The position numbers and the translations under genes are program-made. Below are positions 1 through 6,110 of a DNA stretch of 11,068 nucleotides, one piece after another. Below the pieces are notes generated by a model. The model worked only from the letters and a program-made list of their open reading frames with translations, did not search any database and had not been told where the DNA came from. The stretch lies in the NCBI GenBank assembly GCA_040905285.1, contig JBBDRV010000038.1, forward strand, positions 1 through 11,068. Reading direction: 5' to 3'. Source of the stretch: JBBDRV01 sp040905285. GTDB taxonomy: Bacteria > Bacteroidota > Rhodothermia > Balneolales > Balneolaceae. The stretch's first letter is position 1, and every line of letters begins with the position of its first letter.

Positions 1-92
1 ACGGGGAGGCATCCGGGGACTGGAGCTATGACTCCGGCTCGGATACGCTGACCCTTCGGGTGCCTGAAGGACGGACGGATGTAGATTATTAG
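1..92 (+). CDS. 3' end of an unidentified protein (partial)
   Basis: An open frame runs from base 3 to a TAG stop at 90-92 and gives 29 residues ending in LTLRVPEGRTDVDY. The alternating polar/hydrophobic pattern (WSYD, DTLTLRVPEG) looks like the last strands of a beta-sandwich, as found at the C-terminus of many secreted glycosidases. A carbohydrate-active enzyme would suit the lyase downstream, but that is inference and the fragment is too short to name a family. The stop codon directly abuts the hairpin repeat array. Confidence 0.55.
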   Translation, partial: GEASGDWSYDSGSDTLTLRVPEGRTDVDY

Positions 93-549
93 TTGGTTAC
101 AAAACGATTTGTAACATTGTCTTGCAAAATTAATGGCGGCTGTTTACAGGATTGTTGAGTGGTTGCAAAACGATTTGTAACATTGTCTTCCAAATCTGGA
201 AGCTTGGTTGGTTGCAGGGTTGTTGATTGGGTTACAAAACGATTAGCAACTGTTAATTGGGTTGCAGAATGAACTGCAACATTGTCTTCCAAATCTGAAA
301 GCTTGGTTGGTTGTAGATTGTTAATTGGGTTACAAAACGATTTGCAACATTGTCTTGTAAAATTGGAAGCTTAGTTGTTTGCAAAATGATTGGGAGGGTT
401 GTTAATTGGGTTGCAGGCTGTTTAATGTTTGCAAAACGATTTGCAAAATTGGAAACCGTTGAGTGGTTACAAAACGATTTGTAACACTGTTTTGCAACAT
501 TGTCTTGCAAAACTGGACGCTGTTAAGTGGTTGCAGAACGATCTGCAAA
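93..549. repeat. Degenerate tandem array of palindromic hairpin repeats
   Basis: About nine related units start at 96, 162, 231, 261, 329, 410, 427, 466 and 530. A full unit is 64-69 bases (96, 162, 261, 466); 231, 410 and 427 are shortened and 329 is longer (81). Most begin with a 20-base palindrome: arm GTTACAAA or GTTGCAAA, loop ACGA, arm TTTGTAAC. This is followed by ATTGTCTT, a second short inverted repeat (clearest at 187-202), and a G/T-rich tail ending TTRAKTGG. Perfect or near-perfect stems lie at 96-115, 162-181, 428-447, 466-485 and 531-548. Stem bases change in pairs between copies, which favours a selected hairpin. C is the rarest base on this strand. No spacer/repeat regularity of a CRISPR is present. 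Function unknown. Confidence 0.85.
489..513. repeat. Perfect 9-bp stem hairpin inside the array
   Basis: GTTTTGCAA (489-497) and TTGCAAAAC (505-513) are exact reverse complements around the 7-base loop CATTGTC. It is the longest perfect stem in the array and sits directly after the palindrome at 466-485. Its loop reuses the CATTGTC word that follows the palindrome in other units, so it probably arose by unit rearrangement. No T-run follows, so a terminator is unlikely. Confidence 0.6.
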
Positions 550-583
550 AGCGTGCCTGCCGATAATGTGAATACAGACAGAC

Positions 584-2185
584 ATGAAAATAAAATCCTG
601 TACCACTCTGCTTTTACTGTTTTTAGTGTCCACGGTATTGCTGCTTCAGGGTACGGCATCGGCTCAGTCAGGTGACCTGCAGGAAAAAGCCGAAAAGGCC
701 ATGCTGGAGGCCACACGCTACATGGTCGGGAAGGTTAGTACCCACGGAGGATATCTGAGACTCTATACAGAGGATTTAACCCGTCGCTGGGGAGAACTGG
801 AAGCGTATGACACCCAGATCATGTTGACCTACGGGCGGACTCCATCCATGGGGCACCTCTTTCTGGATGCCTGGCATATTACCGGAAATGAGTATTATTA
901 TGAGGCTGCAGAAGGTGTGGCACGTGTCCTGATTTGGGGGCAGCATGAGACGGGCGGCTGGGATTATATCATTGATTTTGCAGGGGACCGTTCATTAAAG
1001 CAGTGGTTCGGCACTATCGGCAAAAACGCCTGGGGCTGGAACGAATACAACAACTATTACGGGACCCCCACCTTCAAGAACGGGACAACAACAGAAGCTG
1101 CCCGTTTTTTGCTTCGGATTTATCTGGAGAAGCTGGATCCCGCTATCCGACCGGCACTTGACAAGGCGGTACAGTTTGTTCTGGATAGCCAGTACCCGCT
1201 GGGGGGCTGGCCCCAGCGGCATCCCGAAAAGCGCCATCATTCCTATGAAGGAAAACAGGATTATACATACTACTACGTTTTTAATGACGATCTTGCCTGG
1301 GAAAACATTGAGTTTCTAATTCAGTGCTATAACACCCTCGGGGATGAGAGACTGCTCGATCCCATCAGGCGGGGAATGAACTTCTATCTCATTGCACAGC
1401 AGGGAAATCCGCAGGGAGGATGGGCAGAGCAGTATACGATGGATCTGGAACCGGCCCACGGCAGGCCTTATGAGCCGGCTTCCCTCATGCCCGGCACCAC
1501 CTATCGTCATGTCCGGTTGCTGATGACGTTCTACCGGTATACCGGTGACCAGAAGTTTCTTTCGGGGATAAAGGATGCGATAGAATGGCTGGAGAGCTCC
1601 CGCCTGCCGGAAGAAATGAGTGACGGGGGAAGATTCACCCATCCGGTTTTTGTGGAGATCGGTACCGGACGACCTCTGTTTGCACACAGGGAAGGCACGG
1701 GCAGAGGGGACGGCCGGTACTGGGTTGATTACCGTGATGATAATCCGCTGCTGCACTACGGTTCCAAAATGAACCTGGATCTGGACCTGCTCCGTGAAGA
1801 ATATGAAGAGTTGAAGACCTTCTCTCCGGAAAAGGTAACAGCCGGTTCGCCGCTGCGCCCGGGCCGGGATTCCGGAGAGCGCCTTCCGGAGGATTTCCGC
1901 GAAGTGAACAGCCGTTCTTCTAACAGGGCTTCGGATGAGCAGGAAGTAAGATCCATTATTGAGTCACTGGATGAAGAGAGCCGCTGGCTGACCACGGGGG
2001 AGTGGATCAGCCGTCCCTATTCGGTTTCGGAAGATGGTTCCGAGACAAATACAGCTCTTATGAGTACAGAAGGGGGGTCAGCCATCCGGGACAGTTCCGG
2101 ACGGCAGTACATTTCGACAACGGTTTATATGAGGAACATGCGGCATCTGCTCAACTATCTTGCTATCAATAAACATTCGGAGTGA
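584..2185 (+). CDS. Secreted PL10-like pectate lyase
   Basis: Predicted secreted polysaccharide lyase (533 aa) that would cleave polygalacturonate or a related uronate polymer by beta-elimination. Residues 1-27 form a Sec signal peptide (hydrophobic LLLLFLVSTVLLL, likely cleavage after ASA at 25-27). The body is an alpha-rich toroid-like fold with PL10-type motifs: GGWPQ at 207-211, FNDD at 233-236, GGWAEQY at 278-284 and YEP at 296-298 followed by a helix containing VRLLM. PL10 catalytic domains are usually about 330-400 aa; here a polar stretch near 412-470 is followed by a conserved-looking tail (RWLTTGEW, then YMRNMRHLLNYL). The start at 584 is chosen because the in-frame ATG at 566 is followed at once by TGA. 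No clear Shine-Dalgarno precedes it. It is coupled to the esterase downstream. Exact substrate is not certain, since related PL10-like proteins are poorly characterised. Confidence 0.78.
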   Translation: MKIKSCTTLLLLFLVSTVLLLQGTASAQSGDLQEKAEKAMLEATRYMVGKVSTHGGYLRLYTEDLTRRWGELEAYDTQIMLTYGRTPSMGHLFLDAWHITGNEYYYEAAEGVARVLIWGQHETGGWDYIIDFAGDRSLKQWFGTIGKNAWGWNEYNNYYGTPTFKNGTTTEAARFLLRIYLEKLDPAIRPALDKAVQFVLDSQYPLGGWPQRHPEKRHHSYEGKQDYTYYYVFNDDLAWENIEFLIQCYNTLGDERLLDPIRRGMNFYLIAQQGNPQGGWAEQYTMDLEPAHGRPYEPASLMPGTTYRHVRLLMTFYRYTGDQKFLSGIKDAIEWLESSRLPEEMSDGGRFTHPVFVEIGTGRPLFAHREGTGRGDGRYWVDYRDDNPLLHYGSKMNLDLDLLREEYEELKTFSPEKVTAGSPLRPGRDSGERLPEDFREVNSRSSNRASDEQEVRSIIESLDEESRWLTTGEWISRPYSVSEDGSETNTALMSTEGGSAIRDSSGRQYISTTVYMRNMRHLLNYLAINKHSE

Positions 2186-2187
2186 CT

Positions 2188-3486
2188 ATGAATCAGAATA
2201 GAAAAGAGTTCCTGAAATATATGGGCATGACCGGAATCGGCCTTGCGGGAGCAGGCATGATTCCGGGATGCATATCGGAACCCGACAGCGGGAGAGGCGG
2301 TCGCAGCCCGGTCGTGAATGGGCCGGAAACCAGTGATGAAAGCCTGAGTATTATCGGTGAGTACGGGCCATGGGGCAACTCCCTTCTGGAGAAAGAGCTG
2401 CCGGAATTTTCACTGCGCAGACAGGAGTGGGAAGGAGTGAATGAATGGAGGGAGGCGGCCAGAAACAGATTGACGGAACGACTTGCCATTCCCGACATAG
2501 GCGGAGCGCCTGAAGTGCGTATCGATAACGCCTATACCTACGACGGGCTGGATATTGAAGAAATAAGCTGGCAGCTTCCGTATGGACAGAGGACAGAAGC
2601 GGTTGTATTGAAGCCGTCAGGCACGACCGGTCGCCTACCGGCTATTCTTGCTTTTTACGAACACGGCCTGCAGAAATTTTTCGGCGTAAACAAGATCACC
2701 AGGACGTCGGATGAACAACACCCGGTGATCCGCGCGCACCAGGAGGAATATTACGACGGCCGTGCCTGGGCCAATGAGATAGCCAAACGCGGCTATGTGG
2801 TAATGGTATCGGATGTATTTCCTTTTGGTGAGCGAAGAGTAAGGCTTCGGAATGTTCCGGGTCCAATACGGGGTGAGCTGGAGTATCAGGATGCAGACAA
2901 TCCTTCCGATGAAGAGATTGCCGCCTACAATGAGTGGGCAAGGGGCCATGAACATATTATGGCCAAATCCCTTTTCAGCGCCGGCACCACCTGGCCCGGT
3001 GTTTTTTTTGGAGAGGACAGGATAGCCCTGGACGTGCTGTATGCGAGAGAGGACATTGACCGGGACAATATCGGGTGCGGCGGGCTCTCCGGCGGCGGAA
3101 TCCGGACAGTTGTGATGGGCGGCCTGGATCCGAGGATCAAGTGCGCGGTCTGCATGTGTTTTATGACCACCTGGAAGGACATGGTGATGTACAAATCCTT
3201 CACCCACACCTGGATGGCCTTTGTGCCACTTTTGCCGAATGAGCTGGAGTTTACGGAAATCCTTGGCCTCCGGGCTCCCTTACCCACATTGGTGCTGAAC
3301 GCTGAAGATGACCCGTTATTTACCCTGTCTGAAATGGAGCGTGCAGACGAGATCATGAAAGATGTTTATCGTCTTGCAGGTGCGGAGGATCAATACAGAT
3401 GTTCATTTCATCCGGGACCCCACAAGTTCGGGGAAGGAATGCAGGCTGAGGCATTCGACTGGTTTGACCGCTGGCTGAACAGTTAA
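2188..3486 (+). CDS. Exported alpha/beta-hydrolase esterase (Abhydrolase_7 / acetyl xylan esterase-like)
   Basis: Predicted carbohydrate esterase of the dienelactone-hydrolase-like alpha/beta-hydrolase group. Numbered from ATG 2188 (432 aa), the N-terminus has a Tat-like NRKEFLK followed by a hydrophobic stretch and a possible lipobox IPGC (Cys28), suggesting export and lipid anchoring. The nucleophile is Ser301 in GLSGGG, the acid is Asp374 or Asp375 in AEDDP, and the base is His412 in PGPHKFG; their order and spacing fit the family. A GTG at 2182 is in frame and would overlap the lyase stop as GTGA; the ATG two bases after that stop, preceded by GGAG, is preferred. The arrangement implies translational coupling with the lyase and a role in removing acetyl or methyl esters from the same polysaccharide. 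The ester type is inference; other soluble esterase roles cannot be excluded. Confidence 0.75.
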   Translation: MNQNRKEFLKYMGMTGIGLAGAGMIPGCISEPDSGRGGRSPVVNGPETSDESLSIIGEYGPWGNSLLEKELPEFSLRRQEWEGVNEWREAARNRLTERLAIPDIGGAPEVRIDNAYTYDGLDIEEISWQLPYGQRTEAVVLKPSGTTGRLPAILAFYEHGLQKFFGVNKITRTSDEQHPVIRAHQEEYYDGRAWANEIAKRGYVVMVSDVFPFGERRVRLRNVPGPIRGELEYQDADNPSDEEIAAYNEWARGHEHIMAKSLFSAGTTWPGVFFGEDRIALDVLYAREDIDRDNIGCGGLSGGGIRTVVMGGLDPRIKCAVCMCFMTTWKDMVMYKSFTHTWMAFVPLLPNELEFTEILGLRAPLPTLVLNAEDDPLFTLSEMERADEIMKDVYRLAGAEDQYRCSFHPGPHKFGEGMQAEAFDWFDRWLNS

Positions 3487-3553
3487 AAAAGTTAAGGCGC
3501 CGTCATTAGGGATTGAAACGTCTTATCCATTGACATAAAAGCATAACTCAAAA

Positions 3554-3587
3554 TCGCCGCAGGGAACCGGCTCCGGGGAAACGGCGA
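3554..3587 (+). other. Possible leader hairpin upstream of the RraA-like gene
   Basis: In the 138-bp gap between the esterase and the RraA-like gene, TCGCCG (3554-3559) pairs exactly with CGGCGA (3582-3587). The 22-base interior contains a GC-rich inner palindrome CCGGCTCCGG (3567-3576). No T-run follows, so it is not a standard terminator. It does not match a riboswitch consensus that I recognise. It could be a processing site or attenuator in an esterase-RraA transcript, or chance. Confidence 0.25.
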
Positions 3588-3624
3588 AAGGTTCTGCAAC
3601 CTCTTTCAAGCAAATCCAGATCAG

Positions 3625-4257
3625 ATGTCTTTGCAAAATTTGTATTCAGCGGTACTAAGTGATGCCCTTGACAGCATGGGGTACAGAAATCAGGCTCTTG
3701 CAACTCCCTTTAACGATTATTCCGGAACAGCCGGAATATCAGGCCGATGCAGGACTACCCTGTGGGCGGATGTGTATGATGAAGATGAAAATCCCTATGA
3801 ACTGGAACTGGAGGCTGTTGATTCCTGCAAACCGGGAGACATACTCATTTGTGCCGCCGGCGGGTCTGCCCGCTCCGGAATATGGGGAGAACTGTTGACG
3901 ACAGCTGCGTTAAACAGCGGATGCCGGGGAGTCGTTGTCCATGGCTGTGTACGGGATATCCAAAAGATGAAAGCCATGAAATTTCCTGTATTTGCAACAG
4001 GAAAAAGTCCCTATGACAGCCTGAATCGTCAGCGTGTTGTCGACATAGACGTCAGAATTGAAATAGACAACGTAGCGGTAAGACCCGGTGACCTGATTTT
4101 TGGAGATCTGGATGGAATTGTAGTTGTTCCCCGGGAGATAGAGGAAGAAGTGATACAAAAGGCCCGGAATAAGATGGACGCGGAGAATACGACCAGGGAG
4201 GCTATCAGGGCGGGAATGAAAGCGTCCGAAGCCTATCAAAAGTATGGTGTATTATAG
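3625..4257 (+). CDS. RraA-like family protein (HMG aldolase / oxaloacetate decarboxylase-type fold)
   Basis: A 210-aa cytosolic protein of the RraA / 4-hydroxy-4-methyl-2-oxoglutarate aldolase family, usually annotated as RraA-like or demethylmenaquinone methyltransferase-like. Visible features are SDALDSMGY at the N-terminus, GRCRTTL, WGELLTTAA (W87 to A95) that lines the active site in the family, the metal-binding Arg110-Asp111 in HGCVRD, and the closing GDLDGIVVVPRE. The length matches the family. Characterised members cleave or decarboxylate pyruvate-derived keto-acids with a divalent metal; RNase E inhibition is a property of only some members. Placed after a lyase and an esterase in the same direction, a role in uronate or sugar-acid catabolism is reasonable but inferred. 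The ATG at 3625 starts close to the first conserved helix, so the N-terminus is slightly short compared with many homologues. No Shine-Dalgarno is seen. Confidence 0.88.
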   Translation: MSLQNLYSAVLSDALDSMGYRNQALATPFNDYSGTAGISGRCRTTLWADVYDEDENPYELELEAVDSCKPGDILICAAGGSARSGIWGELLTTAALNSGCRGVVVHGCVRDIQKMKAMKFPVFATGKSPYDSLNRQRVVDIDVRIEIDNVAVRPGDLIFGDLDGIVVVPREIEEEVIQKARNKMDAENTTREAIRAGMKASEAYQKYGVL

Positions 4258-4275
4258 TATCCCGTGTCAGTAAGC

Positions 4276-4755
4276 TCAACCCCCTTCAAGGGTGTTGTTC
4301 AGGAATCGGCTCAGATCGACAACTCCCATATACCCCCTCCGGGAATTGACGACATTTCCTTCAGGATCCATAACGACAGTGAAAGGGAAAGCTGACACTC
4401 CCATTCTGGCGGCAAACTCCTGTTCAGTCATGGTTTCATTATTGAAAACCATGTCCGCACCGGAATTGCCATTTACCTTCACGGGATAAAAATTGTTGTC
4501 AAGCAGGGTGCGAATCGATTCGGAAGGATAGACTTCCCTTTCCATCTGCCTGCAAAAACGGCACCCTACTTCATAGATATCTATCAGGATCAATTTATCT
4601 GAGGGTTCCGCCCGGGCCTGGCCCAGGGCGGTATTCAGGTCCATCCATTCAGGTGCGTTTTCGATTTCCCGGGGAGTGATCTGATCCAGTGAAAAATAAA
4701 GAAATACAGCTGCAAAGGCTGTAACGACAGATACAATAACCAGTTTTCTACGCAT
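4276..4755 (-). CDS. Membrane-anchored thioredoxin-like protein with CxxC motif
   Basis: A 159-aa protein with a single N-terminal membrane anchor or uncleaved signal (about residues 5-22), so the rest should lie in the periplasm. The thioredoxin-like domain follows: strand LILIDIYE, active-site Cys65-Arg-Phe-Cys68 in GCRFCRQM, and a cis-proline at Pro124 in SAFPFTVV before the DPEGNVV hairpin and a C-terminal helix. This pattern matches the thioredoxin_7/SoxW-like proteins that reduce or isomerise periplasmic disulphides. The redox partner cannot be read from the context. It is convergent with the RraA-like gene, with 18 bases between the stop codons, and follows the YdjM-like gene on the same strand after 145 bases, so the two may or may not be co-transcribed. 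No Shine-Dalgarno precedes the ATG. Confidence 0.85.
   Translation of the reverse strand: MRRKLVIVSVVTAFAAVFLYFSLDQITPREIENAPEWMDLNTALGQARAEPSDKLILIDIYEVGCRFCRQMEREVYPSESIRTLLDNNFYPVKVNGNSGADMVFNNETMTEQEFAARMGVSAFPFTVVMDPEGNVVNSRRGYMGVVDLSRFLNNTLEGG
4278..4296. terminator. Weak hairpin between convergent genes
   Basis: AACCCCC and GGGTGTT form a seven-position stem with one C-T mismatch around TTCAA. It overlaps the last codons of the thioredoxin-like gene and sits just after the RraA-like stop. There is no T-run on either strand, so it is at best a weak bidirectional terminator. Confidence 0.2.
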
Positions 4756-4900
4756 TGCGGGAACTCAATTCTTTTAAAAGTACATACCGGATGAACAACC
4801 GTTCAGGTCAGGCGGACCCTCCACCGGTTCCGGCTGAAGAATACTGAAATATATGAGTAAATAATGTCTGATACACACTTTTAACGCTGTTTGTCATACA

Positions 4901-5920
4901 CTATTCTCCCCAGAACCTGCGCCAGATTTCGCGCCGGTTGTCTATACTTGAATCCAGAATCGGAATCGATCTGTCAAAGCTGACAACACGGGTGCTGTCT
5001 CCATTAAAGATAAACCTGTTACTCCAGATATAGTCTGCATCATCGCGAAGCCAGTAATCGCTCCTTCCAAATCTGAGATCATGCAGATAAAGGCCGTTAC
5101 TGCTCTTTTCCATTTTATAATATCCCATCGAGAACCACAAGAGGACCTCCACGGGATGATCCTCTTTATAGGGTTCAACCAGGTCTGATTTTTTATCTAT
5201 CCCCTGAAATTCGAGCTCATAACTATCATCAAAAAGCGAAAACGTGCTGGCATAAAGAGAGTCATTCCTTTCTATATAGCCCATCCACATAAGTGTTGTG
5301 AAAGGACCGGGAATTGTTTTGAGTTGTTCGTAACTTCCGTACTGATGGTTGAAAGACGAGTCAAAAACCTGGTTCACGTGCACTTTGATCCCCAGACCCC
5401 ATATGAGATAAAGCCCCCCGGCCAGCAGACTCAGCCGGCTGGCCCAAAGCCTTAGTCTGGACGAGCGGGGTTGCAAAAGGGCAATCACAGCCCCGCTGAT
5501 AAAAAGGGCGGTAAAGAACGGATCAATTATGAAAATGGAATCAGTCGTGACAAGACGGTTGCTGAACGGTTTCAGTACCTGTGTGCCATAGCTGGTCGGT
5601 ATATCGATCACTATATGACTCATCAGGGACCAGTACGACAACCAGGTCCAGGGTTTCCATCCGAGGTTCTCTTTTTTTTCTATACGGTTGATCAGCCAGC
5701 CTAAAAAAGGAGGGGCCAGAAACAGGAAAAAGAAGGAATGGGTTATACCGCGATGAAAACGTAATTCCTGGGCCGAATCCAGAAACGGATATATCAGTAC
5801 GTCCAGGTCGGGAAGAGTGGAAATGGCAGCTCCCCACAAAGCAGCTTTGTAGCCGAGCTGTCTTCCCAGTTTAGCTTCACCTATGACTGTTCCTAACGCA
5901 ATGTGAGTAATGGAATCCAT
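4901..5920 (-). CDS. YdjM/DUF457-type membrane-bound metal-dependent hydrolase with C-terminal extension
   Basis: A 339-aa inner-membrane protein of the YdjM (DUF457) family, annotated as membrane-bound metal-dependent hydrolase. Conserved polar residues sit in the usual order: His6 in MDSITHIALG, Asp38 and Asp40 in LPDLD, His56 and His61 in HRGITH, His102 and Asp106 in SHIVIDIPTSYG, and Asp133-Pro in IIDPFF. Several hydrophobic segments follow (roughly 24-36, 62-79, 93-108, 128-149, 163-180). From about residue 185 to the end there is a soluble-looking region rich in Asp, Tyr and Trp; E. coli YdjM (about 196 aa) lacks this part. The true reaction of the family is not established. It is divergent from the efflux operon across a 190-base region with repeated boxes. 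No Shine-Dalgarno: the region before the ATG reads CCTCCTT. Confidence 0.88.
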   Translation of the reverse strand: MDSITHIALGTVIGEAKLGRQLGYKAALWGAAISTLPDLDVLIYPFLDSAQELRFHRGITHSFFFLFLAPPFLGWLINRIEKKENLGWKPWTWLSYWSLMSHIVIDIPTSYGTQVLKPFSNRLVTTDSIFIIDPFFTALFISGAVIALLQPRSSRLRLWASRLSLLAGGLYLIWGLGIKVHVNQVFDSSFNHQYGSYEQLKTIPGPFTTLMWMGYIERNDSLYASTFSLFDDSYELEFQGIDKKSDLVEPYKEDHPVEVLLWFSMGYYKMEKSSNGLYLHDLRFGRSDYWLRDDADYIWSNRFIFNGDSTRVVSFDRSIPILDSSIDNRREIWRRFWGE

Positions 5921-5937
5921 GAATAAGGAGGAATTGT

Positions 5938-6087
5938 TCCCGGGCGGAATAATTTTCGGGTGTTAATAAAGTTCTTTTTTTCAATATTTACCCGATAATT
6001 TAAAAGCTTTAACAACTTCGGGCGAATTAATTCACGAAAATGATACGTTACTTGCTGTGAATTGCGTCGGCTGAATTCCCGCCCGAA
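5938..6087. promoter_or_regulatory. Divergent intergenic region with three CGGGCG-AATT boxes
   Basis: The 190-base gap between the YdjM-like gene and the efflux operon must hold promoters for both directions. Three related boxes occur: CGGGCGGAATAATT (5941-5954, +), CGGGCGAATTAATT (6019-6032, +), and AATTTCGGGCGGGAATTC read on the minus strand (6073-6090). TTCGGG also occurs at 5955-5960. Their spacing and mixed orientation are what one expects of operators for a regulator controlling one or both genes, but no regulator gene is nearby and the boxes could be relics of a duplication. The rest is A/T-rich with a T-run at 5974-5981. No convincing -35/-10 or TAnnTTTG element could be fixed. Confidence 0.35.
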
Positions 6088-6110
6088 ATTGATAAAACCT
6101 TTGACAAAGA

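Noticed and set aside
93..549. CRISPR array
   Set aside because: Repeats are degenerate, unit lengths vary from 17 to 81 bases, the parts between palindromes are themselves conserved, and no cas gene is present.
402..716. Minus-strand frame of 104 codons over the array end and lyase start
   Set aside because: Half lies antisense to the lyase signal peptide and half is translated repeat; no start context or domain.
2635..3207. Minus-strand frame of 190 codons inside the esterase gene
   Set aside because: It is antisense to the catalytic core of a clear alpha/beta hydrolase and shows no recognisable domain.
3511..3519. GATTGAAAC, resembling the 3' end of many type I CRISPR repeats
   Set aside because: It occurs once, with no second copy at spacer distance, so it is a chance match.
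3551..3590. Riboswitch upstream of the RraA-like gene
   Set aside because: Apart from a TCGCCG/CGGCGA stem there is no match to a riboswitch core that I recognise; reported only as a low-confidence hairpin.
4797..4829. Hairpin AACCG...CGGTT with an inner GGTC/GACC stem between the two minus-strand genes
   Set aside because: Short stems separated by unpaired bases and no T-run; not strong enough to call a terminator or regulatory RNA.
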